A stretch of DNA of 64,000 bases from JAGQOZ01 sp041399205 (GTDB lineage Bacteria > Planctomycetota > Planctomycetia > Pirellulales > Pirellulaceae): assembly GCA_041399205.1 (NCBI GenBank), contig JAWKTK010000005.1, positions 62,001-126,000 on the forward strand, given 5' to 3'. Under the pieces are notes generated by a model. That model did no database searches and had not been told where the DNA came from. It saw only the letters and a list, made by a program, of their open reading frames with translations. The translations under genes and the position numbers were made by a program. Below are positions 54,548-64,000 of this stretch, piece by piece; position 1 is the first letter of the stretch, and the number at the start of each line of letters is the position of its first letter.

Positions 54548-55213
54548 GTGGGCGAACCCAAACGGAAAAGACCAACCATCCATCAATTGTACCGCCGTTT
54601 TTTGAACCGCGAAGATTCCGCAGGTTTTGTGCGAGCGGTTTCGCAGATTTACACCAGCGCTACTTTGCATCGTCTGGCAACCGGCGGCGACCGTCTTTCT
54701 AGACGAGCAGCGATTCTCGCGATTTCCTATTTAGGGGGTCGTGAGTCAATGCACTCGATCGGACATGCACTTCAAGATTCCGATCGGATTGTGCGGCTTT
54801 TGGCAGAAGATGGGATTCGGGCCGTATGGTTTCGCGCCGGAGAAACAAACCAAATGCTGAAGCTGCAACGAGTTGCTCGGTTGAATTCTTGCGGCCAATT
54901 TGACCTCGCGGCCGACCTGGCAACTCAAGTCATCAACGCCGATCCCGGATACGCCGAAGCCTGGAACCAACGCGCGATTGCCGCATACGGCATGCACGAT
55001 TACTACGAAGCCATTGCCGATTGCCAAGCGACACTGGAACTGAATCCCTACCACTTTCCGGCCGCCACCGGATTAGCCCATTGTTACCTGGAAATGGATG
55101 ATCAATCCAGCGCCCTGGAAGCTTTTCGCTTGGCGCTGAAAATCTATCCCGATTCTGAATACGCAAGGTCCAGAATTCGCCAGCTCATTCGTTCGCTCGA
55201 ATTGGATTCGTAG
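54548..55213 (+). CDS. TPR/HEAT-repeat protein
   Basis: 221 residues from a GTG at 54548 (GAGG upstream). The first part has HEAT-like helices (RLSRRAAILAISYLGGRESM, GHALQDSDRIVRLLAEDGIR). The second has TPR units (QFDLAADLATQVINADPGYA, EAWNQRAIAAYGMHDYYEAI, DCQATLELNPYHFPAATGLA, SALEAFRLALKIYPDSEYAR). These are protein-binding scaffolds. No signal peptide. Partners are unknown. It converges on the cyclophilin. Confidence 0.85.
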   Translation: MGEPKRKRPTIHQLYRRFLNREDSAGFVRAVSQIYTSATLHRLATGGDRLSRRAAILAISYLGGRESMHSIGHALQDSDRIVRLLAEDGIRAVWFRAGETNQMLKLQRVARLNSCGQFDLAADLATQVINADPGYAEAWNQRAIAAYGMHDYYEAIADCQATLELNPYHFPAATGLAHCYLEMDDQSSALEAFRLALKIYPDSEYARSRIRQLIRSLELDS

Positions 55214-55312
55214 CAAATCCGGTTCACGTGCGTTGCACGGCGTTTGACAATCTGGGATCGAAACTGAAGCGACTTTGCAACGGGTTCCCACCGACAATTT
55301 CGCACGTCATCG

Positions 55313-55954
55313 CTATTGCTGCTGGTCCAACACCTTGTTCCACTTTTCCAGGTTTTTCTTCTGCGATTCGAATAACGCGTCACAGTTGTCAATGACCGTC
55401 AGCTTGACAATCTTGTCACCCACTTGAAGTTGATTGACCGTTTCTTGACCTTTGGTCACGTGTCCAAACACGGTATGCCGCCCATCTAAATGTGGTGTGG
55501 GAACGTGCGTGATAAAGATCTGACTGCCATTTGTTCCCGGGCCAGCGTTGGCCATCGACAGCACGCCCGGTTTGTCGTGCTTTAAGTCCTGGCGGAACTC
55601 ATCGCCAAACTTATACCCAGGCCCGCCCGATCCCCATCGAGATTCCGTGCCGGGCTTCTTGGTTTGCGGGTCACCCACCTGAGCCATGAATTTGGGAATG
55701 ACTCGGTGAAAGATAATATCGTCGTAGTAGCCTCGCTTAGCCAAGTTACAAAAATTGGCAACGGTCATCGGTGTCTTGGTAGCAAACAAAATCATCTCAA
55801 TGTCACCCCGAGTCGTCTCCATTTTGACTCGGACATCTTTGACTTCCTGAGATTCGGCGCCACTTCCCTTGATCGTTTCCACTTGGGCCAACGCGCAACC
55901 GAGCGTCAGACTGACCAACATCAAACCACCAACAGATACGTGTCGAAAACTCAT
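55313..55954 (-). CDS. Secreted cyclophilin-type peptidylprolyl isomerase
   Basis: Start at the ATG at 55954 (GAAGG upstream), with a signal peptide (SVGGLMLVSLTLGCALA; the LTLGC could be a lipobox). About 213 residues. The cyclophilin core is complete: METTRGDIEMILFATKTPMT, VANFCNLAKRGYYDDIIFHR, VIPKFMAQVGDP, GPGYKFGDEF, GVLSMANAGPGTNGSQIFIT, THVPTPHLDGRHTVFGHV. These include the catalytic Arg (FHR) and the Phe/Gln of FMAQ. It accelerates proline isomerisation during folding of exported proteins. A C-terminal coiled tail (SQKKNLEKWNKVLDQQQ) follows. Confidence 0.92.
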   Translation of the reverse strand: MSFRHVSVGGLMLVSLTLGCALAQVETIKGSGAESQEVKDVRVKMETTRGDIEMILFATKTPMTVANFCNLAKRGYYDDIIFHRVIPKFMAQVGDPQTKKPGTESRWGSGGPGYKFGDEFRQDLKHDKPGVLSMANAGPGTNGSQIFITHVPTPHLDGRHTVFGHVTKGQETVNQLQVGDKIVKLTVIDNCDALFESQKKNLEKWNKVLDQQQ

Positions 55955-56030
55955 AGATTGCACCTTCCTTCTGTGCCAATTCGTTTTACTAATGCCGAGG
56001 CCTTTTTGTACTCATCCTGAATTGGAATCA

Positions 56031-56514
56031 TCATGGCCGAATTCTGGCGAGTCTAATTACAGGGACACGAAGAAAACCGCAATAGCAATCGCTAAATGTT
56101 GAGTAAAGTTGCGCCATCGTTAGTGGCGGATTAATATCGCTCGGCAAAAACCAGATCTCCATTCCACGAATGCTTGTGTCAGTCAGATTGGCCCTCGACA
56201 GATTTACGCCAAATAGCCGGGAGAACGACAGTTCGGCATTTTGAAGATTCGCGTCTGAAAAGTCTACCACCGAGAGCCATTTCCGGGAGAGGTCGGCAAA
56301 CGATAGACCAAGGCCGGAAGTCTCCGTAGACAGACAGGATATCAAGCCCTTCGACGGGAAGAAGAAGAGCATCCTCTGTGTCAGGAATCGGTTGACCATT
56401 ATCCCAACGCAAGATGCAAGACTCCTCAGCTCGCAATGGCGATTGGGAAGCAGAGAGAGTTAGCCAACAAAGGCAGATACCCAAAACTCGAAAGCTGTGA
56501 TTTGACGCGATCAC
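56031..56514 (-). pseudogene. Pentapeptide-repeat secreted protein, frameshifted
   Basis: From the ATG at 56514: signal peptide (VLGICLCWLTLSASQSPLRA) and ILRWDNGQPIPDTEDALLLP, a start typical for planctomycete pentapeptide proteins. The frame breaks near 56310 and continues FADLSRKWLSVVDFSDANLQ, NAELSFSRLFGVNLSRANLT, about eight A(D/N)LXX-type repeats, then LTMAQLYSTFSDC, after which the pattern is lost and a TGA comes at 56031. A full-length relative would be longer, so the 3' part may be missing as well. Confidence 0.6.
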
Positions 56515-56519
56515 GCAGT

Positions 56520-59504
56520 TTACCTTTTCGTTGTTGTGCTTTGCGCAGCACCGACGTGGTGCGTCTCACTTTCTGTCAGCGCACTCTCGGAACTCCGTTT
56601 GGAGTGCCTAGACCAGACATCATCGATTCCGAAAACCGAATCGACCGCCACCGCGACGCTGGTCAGCGGAATTGCGGTGGCTACATATCCACCCTGCTGG
56701 AAGGCGAACACCAAGTCGGACGAATCGAATTCGCCGTCGTCGTTCCAATCGCCGTCTTCGAAGGTGGAATTGTTCGGCACGCCGTCTTCGTATTGGCCGC
56801 GTTGGAAGACTTGGACCAGGTCGGACGAATTGAACACGCCATCGTGGTTGGAATCACCGGGAATCGGCGCGGAGGTTGGTTCGAGTGCCAGGCGGTAGAG
56901 TTCTGCGCCGTGGAACACGTCATCCGCGGCGAAGTAGAGAAAGTCGCCAATTGGCGTGATATTGGTTGGCCGTGAACTTCCGGTGCCGTGGGCAGAGTAG
57001 GAGTTGCCAGGGTTAATGTCTGTCAGTCGGAACGTGCCAGCCGGTGTGCCATCCGATCGCCAGAGTTCGCTGCCGAACTCATCGTCGCCCGCGAAGTAAA
57101 GTATGTTGTCCGCCGCCGACAGTTGTGCAACACTGTGAAAGCTCCGCAGTGCGCGGGTGTTTTCGGCGGTGCCGTCCGTCACCCAAAGTTCATCCATGTC
57201 GCCGTTTCTCACTCCAAAGTACGCGTGAGCTGCAGTGGTTGTAAACCAAGTTCCGTGGTAGATAGTTCCGCCCGAAAACGTATGTTGCCGTATGAATTCG
57301 AACCCTTCCGCGAGTATCCGCTCAGTTTCCATCCCGTTCGTAATCACGACTTGACTGCCAACTTCATCAACGAACAGAAGCTCGTTATTGAAGACGACGG
57401 CCGAGTTCCGGTCGGCCGCAGGACTCAGGCTGATCGGTTGCGTCCCCAAACGCGTCCCGTCAGTCACCCACGCTTGATCGTCAAATAGCAAGTACGCCTT
57501 ATTTTCGGCTGCGAGTATTCGCGGAAGGCCTGGAAGCGTCAGGATCGATTCCGTTTTCTTGCCATCGGTTCGCCAGAGTTCCATACTGCCATTCATGCCG
57601 TATGCGACGAAAAGAATCTCATTACCAAGACGCACCAAGCCGGACCGATCGAATTTACGCACAAGTTCCAAGTAATCATCCGAAACTCTCATCGCGATGC
57701 GACTCGTCGCATCCATGCGCCAGAGAGAGTTGCTCTCTTCGCTGTCAGCGACGAAGAAGAGTGAATCACCTAATTGAATCAGATCGGATATGTCATCGAA
57801 GTGGTCGCCGGTTGCCGTGAGAATTTCCGCCGTGCCTTCGTTCGTGCCATCGGTAACCCAGAGATTGAAATCGTTGTCGACACCGGCAGCAACAAACAGC
57901 TTGTCGCCGATTAAGGTTGGCTTTTCGACTCGGCTGAATAACACCGGCATTCGAAGCGGAGGAAGTTCTGTCAGCAACTCGGCAGGGCTTTCGTCGTCGG
58001 ACCGAATAGCGAAGGATAGGGGAATCTGATAATCATCATTAAAATATTGGGCGATAACACCGTCCCCGACACCCAGAATTTGCCCAGGCGGGCCGTTGCG
58101 CGTCGGACGCAGAAGTTGATCGGTAATGGGCGTTGCGGTTTGAGTGGCACGATCGATTGCCCACAGAACGTGGCGATCCGGCAATGCGGTCCACATTAGA
58201 GTCTTGCCAGAGGCCGACTCGGTAACGCCGCTGAGTTCTATTTCGTCTTCGACTCCGGGAAATGCAACGTTGTTGGTGGCGTTGCGACTGAGCTGGTGAA
58301 TGCCGTCGACCGTCGAGACATAAACTGACGAATCAGTGGCGGCGATCTCAGCACGATAGGTTTGCCAAACTTGGGGAATGTCGGGCACTCTCATCACCTC
58401 GGATTGCCCCGCCGTGATGGTCCAGACTTGGCCGCTTTCGATCGTTTCATAGCCGCCGATTGAGGCGGTCTTCCGCTGATCCACGACCATGTACACTCGA
58501 TCTTCAACTGCTACGGGTTCGCCAATGACACAACCGGTGAACTCAATCCGTTCCGTTCCTGCGATGGTTCCATCGCTGCGAATGATCTCCGAAGTGGCCA
58601 GCGATCCGATAAGTTCTTGGCGCTGACAATGGCTAAAAAAGATGACTTCCTTTCCGGCTACGGCGACTGGAGCGTACTGGAAGTCGCTGATCAGTTCGAT
58701 GGTTCCGGCCGCCGTGCCGTCGGTTGACCAAAACGATTGCGAGATGGAGCCAGGTACGAGCTCCTGGCGGCTGAAGAAGAATGCGTGATCGCTCGTCGTC
58801 GCGTAGATCCTAGGAAACGAGAGGCCGAAGGATTCGTCAACCAGTTCGTGTGTTCCCGCTGCGGTTCCGTCCGACACCCACAGACGGTTGTTCGCTGTGA
58901 ATAGCAACTGGTCACCGAGTTTCGTGATTCGCAGGCCCCATGTCCCTTCGGGGCCCGGAATCGAATCGGTCAGTAGTGTGGTGCCCGCTTCAGTGCCGTC
59001 GGTTACCCATATTTCATTGCCGTAGTCGGGCGTGCTCCAGGTAAAGTAGAGCCGATCATCAATCGCTACGGCTTGATAGTTCCTGTAGTCCTCCGCCACG
59101 TTGCCGGGGAAGTTCGACACGCGGCGTGTACCGGTTTCGGTGCCGTCAGTCACCCATAGCTCACGCCCTGTTTCGTCTTCAAAGGCCGTGAAGTAGATGC
59201 GATCTGACGCAGCTACCAGATGCTCAGGAAAAGAACTGAGCGATCCGGCGCGGATGTCGGCGACTCGCTGCGTGCCGTTGGGAGTTCCATCTGACTTCCA
59301 CAGCTCAACGTCGCCTGTGCCGTCATCGGCGGCAAAATAAAGTTCGTCGTTCAGCCAGACGGTCGCGTATTCAGGCCGTTCCGACATCTAGCTTATGGGC
59401 GCCGATAGATTCAGGTCTTGAACCAGTTCAGCCGAACCGTCCCGCACCCAGCGTGGTTCTAGCGACTCAAAGCGACGAGTGCTCCGAATTCTTCGTTTGA
59501 TCAT
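56520..59504 (-). CDS. ELWxxDGT-repeat surface protein with LEPR-type start and short dockerin-like module, in-frame TAG
   Basis: The true start is probably the ATG at 59504 (GAGGA 8 bases upstream), giving RRIRSTRRFESLEPRWVRDG, the LEPR-type N-terminus. After 38 residues there is a TAG (59388-59390), directly followed by ATG and the same open frame of 955 residues. About 14 repeats of the ELWxxDGT kind follow (VELWKSDGTPNGT, RELWVTDGTETGT, NEIWVTDGTEAGT, SELWRSDGTPAGT). They end with a two-loop dockerin-like module (GDSNHDGVFNSSDLVQVF, GDWNDDGEFDSSDLVFAF) and a tail (AIPLTSVAVAVDSVF) like that of the 9646-11085 product. No PEP-CTERM. A beta-propeller-like, probably secreted, binding protein. 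Confidence 0.8.
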
Positions 59505-59623
59505 CTGTAGATTCCTCGTTTTTAATTTTGGTTCGACGGTAGTAGATTCGTACTCGCGGCGGCCGCTATGAACGCCCCAAAAAGCATGCGAGAACAACAC
59601 TCGCAGCGAGTTAGAGTTTGTGT

Positions 59624-60738
59624 TTACGAACGGCTGTCAATTAATCGCCGACGTCCCCTTAGCAACATCACAGCGCCAATCACCATGCCGAATACGCTTG
59701 TCGTCGGTTCCGGCACCGCAACCACAGCACGAGGACCTTGTTCGTAGCCGCCGTCTTCAAACGCCACCACGAAGTCGGTTGAATCGAAATGTCCGTCGCC
59801 GTTCCAATCGCCGCTGGACCAGTTGGCAGGGATTGGGCCGTCCGCTTCGTAGACCCCAAACTGAAATACTTGGACCAAGTCGCTGCTGTTGAATTCGCCG
59901 TCCAGGTTCGCATCGCCGAAGTACAGATGAGCGGTATCTTTGACCCAAGTTTGGAAGTCAACCGTGTCAATCGCCGCGTCTTCGTTCAAATCATAAACTC
60001 GGTTCGTACTGCCTGTTCGAACTTCAGCTGCCAACAGATCGACGTCGTTAACGTCAAGCTGGCCGTTTCCATTGAAGTCGCCGGTGATCGCGGGTAGTAC
60101 GGCAAAAAAACGCACATCAAATCCGGTCAAGTAACCGGAAGGGTTCAAGATAAAGCCGAGCGTTCCGCTGTCGAGCGAATCGTCTCGCATCGACAATGTT
60201 GGCGATTCCGGTCGAGCGGTACCTGCGATCCACGCGGACGCCGTGATCGTGTCACCAATTGCCCGAATCTCGATGTCGATGTCGTCTTGCAGGATTTGGT
60301 CGCGTGTGAACAATCGCCGCGAGCTTCGAATCTGAGTGTCACTCGGACCAATGGACTCGCCGATGTACAGAAACCCGTCGGCAGAGGGTCCAGCCCAATA
60401 GCTAACGAATTCCGCGACATTGCGGAGGTAGATTCCAATCCAGGGATTGATTTGGAAACTAGGTGATGGATCATGGAAGTGGACTCGAGTGCACGGTGAA
60501 ATCAGAAATTTCTGGGAGACCCGGAAAGAACCCTGGGAAGTCATCCGCTGTGGGAACAAACGAAACGGACTCGCCATCCAGCGTCGCTTCGCCGCTACGG
60601 AATGTGTTCCAAGTCACATCTCCGGAAAGCTCCGTGCGGTCAGAATTCGTCCCAAAAATAAGGCGGATTCTGGGCAACCGTCAGCCGGTTCGAAATCACT
60701 ACCAGCAAAAACACTAAGACAACTAATTGCAATTTCAT
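59624..60738 (-). CDS. Secreted protein with lectin-like domain, dockerin-like module and PEP-CTERM tail, frameshifted
   Basis: From the ATG at 60738 a signal peptide (LVVLVFLLVVISNRLTVA) leads to NPPYFWDEF, and the frame then breaks near 60660 and again near 60475. Pieces: ELSGDVTWNTFRSGEATLDG, then INPWIGIYLRNVAEFVSYWA and IRSSRRLFTRDQILQDDIDI, the order of a concanavalin-like domain. A long four-loop module follows (GDFNGNGQLDVNDVDLL, DLNEDAAIDTVDFQTW, GDANLDGEFNSSDLVQVF, GDWNGDGHFDSTDFVVAF). The end is AVPEPTTSV, a hydrophobic stretch and RGRRRL. The intact frame is 59624-60577. Role unknown; same plan as the 30804-32051 product. Confidence 0.75.
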
Positions 60739-60858
60739 TGTTTTTAATTCCTTATTAGGTTGTTCCAAGGGCAATGAATTGGCCAGCGCCGTTTCCTCGT
60801 GAAATGACACCGAAGACATGCACGTTTACGGCCTGAGTATTCGTTGTTCTATGAACTA

Positions 60859-62616
60859 CTAGTCGCGAAACGTGATCGGCGGGTGACAGGACCGAGCAAG
60901 AAAGCAACTTCTTTGTTGGCAATTGCGGAGTTGAAGCAAAATTGCGAATAGCCCCACGACAACAAGCCAATTCGCATGGGGTTCCGGAACCGTTACAACG
61001 TTGCGCGGCCCCTGCTCATAGCCACCATCTTCAAAGGCCACCACGAAGTCGGCCGAGTTGAATTCACCATCGCCGTTCCAGTCGCCGCTGGACCAAGAAG
61101 CCAGAGTGCCCGTTTCGTACAGCCCAGATTCAAACACTGTGACCAAGTCGCTGCTGTTGAATTCCCGGTCCAAGTTGGCGTCACCAAAATAGGTCTTTAC
61201 CAAATCGTGAACCCATACCTTGCGGTCAGCTGAGTCTAAGACTCGGCCTTGATTCAGGTTAAACTCGCGATCGAATACTCCAGAACGAGTTGCTTCCCCA
61301 ATAAATCGATATCAGCGGTTGTTCTTTTCAGGTCACCATTGAAATCACCAAGCAAGGCTGCCATGGCGGACACTGGTAGTGCATTCGCCGCCGCGTAGTC
61401 CGCAGTCAGAAATTCTGAGTACGCGCTTGTCGCTCTTCCAAATACGTCTTAAAGAAAGACACGGCATAAAAATTGGTTAGCTCGATCGCTTCACGGTTGG
61501 AGATGGATGACTCTGCACACGGCTGATATGTCGTAACTTCATACCAGGCCAATACGATGCCGGCTGCATTGTGGTCAAGAGCATATTTGCGACGATCACA
61601 ATATCATAATAAGACTGATGAGTCGCGTTATCGATGGAAACGAGATTTCGGATTTCGGTCATCGTTCGGCCATTGAACAGACTTGTAGCCTGCCGGTAGT
61701 CGAGACTCCCGTCGATCAACAGCACCGGGACGCTTGCGCCACCCGCCCCAGCAATGTCGGTATTCGTTCCTGGTGAAATAGGCATAACCGCGAAATTCTC
61801 GGATCGGCAGCCAATTCGTAACGCCCGTATCCCGCCTGTGCTGCCATGATTGAATATCCGCCAAACGAATGCCCTGCAGCACCGATCGCTTGTTCGTCAA
61901 TCCGGCCGTAAAATGGATCGCCTACTGTCTGATTCTTCAAGAGCATTTGATCGATGGTAAATTGAACGTCGCGAGGCCGATCGCGCGCACTTTGAGTCTC
62001 TGGATCCGGCGTCCAATTCTGCGGGAGATCTCCTGTGTGCGAAATCGCGACGACAATAAATCCGTAGCTCGCCATCGTCTCGCCAAAATCCGAATAGGCA
62101 TTTCCCTGAATCCAGCTTCCGGGCGAGAACACAACCATCGGATACTGGCCGCCGGGCGCGATGGCTGCGGAGTGACGAGCGACACTGGACGGCCAAGAAA
62201 AGTCAATTCCTTGCAAAGTCATATGCGGTCAGGTCACCGGCATTTGGGGACTGTTCGGCAGGGTACCAGATATCAATGGGCAACGGACGACTATTCCGAC
62301 TCGCGTCGACGATCTCGATTCTCTCATGCCCGACATCCAATTGGCCCAAGCCTAGTGGTGGCAGCGTGGCATTCACTTGTTGTGGAAGAATTGACAATGC
62401 GAACGTCGTCAATGATATCGTCCAGATTGTATTGCTTATAGACCATGCCACAAACGCGTTGCAGCACCAAATCGCGATAGGGACGAATGTTCTCGCATTC
62501 ACAATTAAGAGCTCCGCCCTCATTGACAAGCCAAAATCTAGCGGTTTCATCTTGCGTGCCTTTCGATTCGCAACCATCGCCAACCAAAGCACCAAGAAAA
62601 CAAATTGGCATTTCAT
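60859..62616 (-). pseudogene. Secreted alpha/beta hydrolase (PAF-acetylhydrolase-like) with dockerin-like module and PEP-CTERM, many frameshifts
   Basis: Start at ATG 62616 (AAAGGA 10 bases upstream), signal peptide CQFVFLVLWLAMVA. Successive frames then give LGQLDVGHERIEIVDASRNS and PLPIDIWYPAEQSPNAG, then YPMVVFSPGSWIQGNAYSDF, the nucleophile motif GAAGHSFGGYS, ASVPVLLIDGSLD, NREAIELTNFYAVSFFKTYL, and the four-loop module (GDFNGDLKRTTADIDLL, GDANLDREFNSSDLVTVF, GDWNGDGEFNSADFVVAF). The end is TVPEPHANWLVVVGLFAIL with a degraded basic tail. At least five indels. The catalytic Ser (GHSFGG) is present; family members hydrolyse short acyl esters. Confidence 0.65.
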
Positions 62617-62666
62617 TGTTTCAATATCCTTTTCGAGTGATTCGAAAAACACCGTTTGTGCCAAGA

Positions 62667-63416
62667 TCAAATGCGTCGTCGCGCGGCAGCGAAACACAAG
62701 ATGGCCAAGCTGGCGAGCACCGTTCCGGAGGGCTCGGGAACGGCGGATACGCCAAACGACCGCACGTGCACCGGTTCGCGACTACCGTTTGGGTTAATGA
62801 ACGGATAGACTAAGTCGCCCGACGGAGCTCGATTCGATGGATCGGTCCATTGAATGGTCGCCGCTTGTTCTGGGCCAGCCAACGTTTCCCAGGCTGAAAA
62901 AGTAATTTCGTTGCCGATCACTTCGACGTGATAGGAAACGTCCGCGTTGTCTCGCACAGCACCGGTTGGCAAATAGACGCCTCGTTTCATGGTGTTGATG
63001 CTTCCACCAATGGAATAGCCAACCGCCAGTTCGCCCGTGGCAAATCCGCCAGCCCAGTACAAAGCGCCCGTTCCTCCGTCCAATAGATCTCGAAAACCAA
63101 CAGCGACAAATGGTGCCGTACTGGTTGGAAACTGGAACGTTGCGTCAATTGCAACGTCGGTGTGAGGAAACAGGTTCGAAGCACTTTGGATGGCCGAAAC
63201 GCAACAGGCGGTCGAAACCGGCGTCAGAATCATGTCACCGTTTTCTGCGGTGATCGTGCCCATATTCCGATGGCTCTGCCACGTGACCGGCGACCCATCG
63301 AACAGATTATTGTCTTCAAAGTCGTCAAAAAAACTTTGCGAATAGGCTGTTTGGGCGGCGAGCACAGCGACCAACACCCCTATCACGATCCTGAAAACGC
63401 TTGTTGGATACATCAT
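62667..63416 (-). CDS. Secreted PEP-CTERM protein with lectin-like domain, no dockerin-like module
   Basis: About 249 residues from the ATG at 63416 (or 63413); the frame upstream to 63809 is not supported. Signal peptide (FRIVIGVLVAVLAAQTAYS), then a concanavalin-like domain (FFDDFEDNNLFDGSPVTWQS, VAIDATFQFPTSTAPFVAVG, DVSYHVEVIGNEITFSAWET) as in the 59624-60738 product. The end is AVPEPSGTV, a hydrophobic segment and ARRRI. The dockerin-like loops are absent. Probably at the cell surface; ligand unknown. Confidence 0.8.
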   Translation of the reverse strand: MMYPTSVFRIVIGVLVAVLAAQTAYSQSFFDDFEDNNLFDGSPVTWQSHRNMGTITAENGDMILTPVSTACCVSAIQSASNLFPHTDVAIDATFQFPTSTAPFVAVGFRDLLDGGTGALYWAGGFATGELAVGYSIGGSINTMKRGVYLPTGAVRDNADVSYHVEVIGNEITFSAWETLAGPEQAATIQWTDPSNRAPSGDLVYPFINPNGSREPVHVRSFGVSAVPEPSGTVLASLAILCFAAARRRI

Positions 63417-63800
63417 GAGTAAAATCTTTCTAAACAGAAGAAACAGAAACATGGCCTTTGTCGACTCGTTATTTGTCAACTCAGAGCTTACCGTCGCGCC
63501 GTACGAAGAAAGTCCATCGACACGGTGTATTAGCCGTAGACGGCGCTCGACACATGACACATTTTCAAGAATTTTCTCAGGATCACTTAACTCCGTCCCG
63601 GCGAGGTCCAAATCAAGTTGAGCAGAACAAACGGATGCGAGTCGGTATTGAACCAGCCTTTGAATGGGATAGTAGCTTGCCGTTTCGGCATTCGTTATTA
63701 TGCCTCCGTCACGCGAGCGGCCTTCCGGTAGTCGCCACTTGTGTCGTCTTTCGAAAAACATCGGACGAATCGACGTTTTAACGAAGGCATGTTGAGAACG

Positions 63801-63817
63801 GTTCAGCATTGCTGAAC
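63801..63817. repeat. Short palindrome, 8-bp arms
   Basis: GTTCAGCA and TGCTGAAC are separated by one base. It could be an operator, but no regulator is visible. The rest of 63417-64000 has no recognisable gene. Confidence 0.35.
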
Positions 63818-64000
63818 TACGGGCAACGAAGGTTCGGCATAATCATGGTGATTTCAAGGAAGCTCTACGGCATCACATCATTGCGCTTGGTTCGCTCACT
63901 CGGAATTGCCACTTTGAAACTTGGCTTTCAATCAACTGTCAATGCGCCGTTCTTATTGGGCGGAAGTCCATCATGCTAAAGCAATCACCTCAAATGGCAG

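Noticed and set aside
4568..59390. Stop-codon reassignment
   Set aside because: TAA, TGA and TAG all occur as internal stops and all three also end intact genes.

Overview
The window looks like a chromosomal segment of a planctomycete, most like the Pirellulales. The evidence is the mix of families: DUF1559-type zinc-ribbon proteins, a Gly/Ser-rich protein with two TIGR03000 domains, LEPR-type N-termini, dockerin-like double calcium loops followed by PEP-CTERM tails, DUF1080, a DUF11 envelope lipoprotein, an HTTM protein, and the C1-pathway enzyme MfnB. I see no rRNA, tRNA, CRISPR array, phage or transposase. This reads as core genome with islands of secreted-protein genes.

Layout. 1-6 kb: an ABC-2 permease cut by the window edge, a broken lipoprotein, a diguanylate cyclase, and an overlapping pyrB-pyrC pair whose second member is a zinc-less pseudo-dihydroorotase. 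6-11 kb: three secreted proteins (beta-helix, PEP-CTERM, FG-GAP). 11-21 kb: holA, an acetyltransferase, two envelope proteins, small membrane proteins, a badly broken clpX, and an aminotransferase. 21-28 kb: a DUF1080 protein and an envelope cassette (a DUF11 lipoprotein plus two paralogous secreted proteins). 28-36 kb: a histidine phosphatase, a mini WYL-like protein, a LamG/PEP-CTERM protein, dtd, degraded genes and a CvpA-like protein. 37-50 kb: accA, a Ser/Thr kinase, truA, an HTTM pair, the TIGR03000 protein, a secreted isoaspartyl methyltransferase, an ABC ATPase with a large membrane partner, a MazG-like protein, nadC and a His-rich NhaD-type antiporter. 51-56 kb: mfnB with a coupled small gene, a PHA-system protein, an STN-like protein, a TPR protein and a cyclophilin. 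56-64 kb: a run of minus-strand secreted proteins (pentapeptide, ELWxxDGT, two dockerin-like/PEP-CTERM proteins, one plain PEP-CTERM protein).

Two themes stand out. First, six copies of a dockerin-like module fall into two classes. A long form is joined to PEP-CTERM, and a short form is joined to an N-terminal LEPR-type motif and a different tail. Second, many genes carry frameshifts or in-frame stops of all three kinds, while neighbouring housekeeping genes are intact. This is either uneven assembly quality or decay, and starts and ends of the affected genes should be read with that in mind. A 12-base G-rich oligomer, AGGGCAGGGGAG, occurs five times exactly, on both strands, mostly inside genes.
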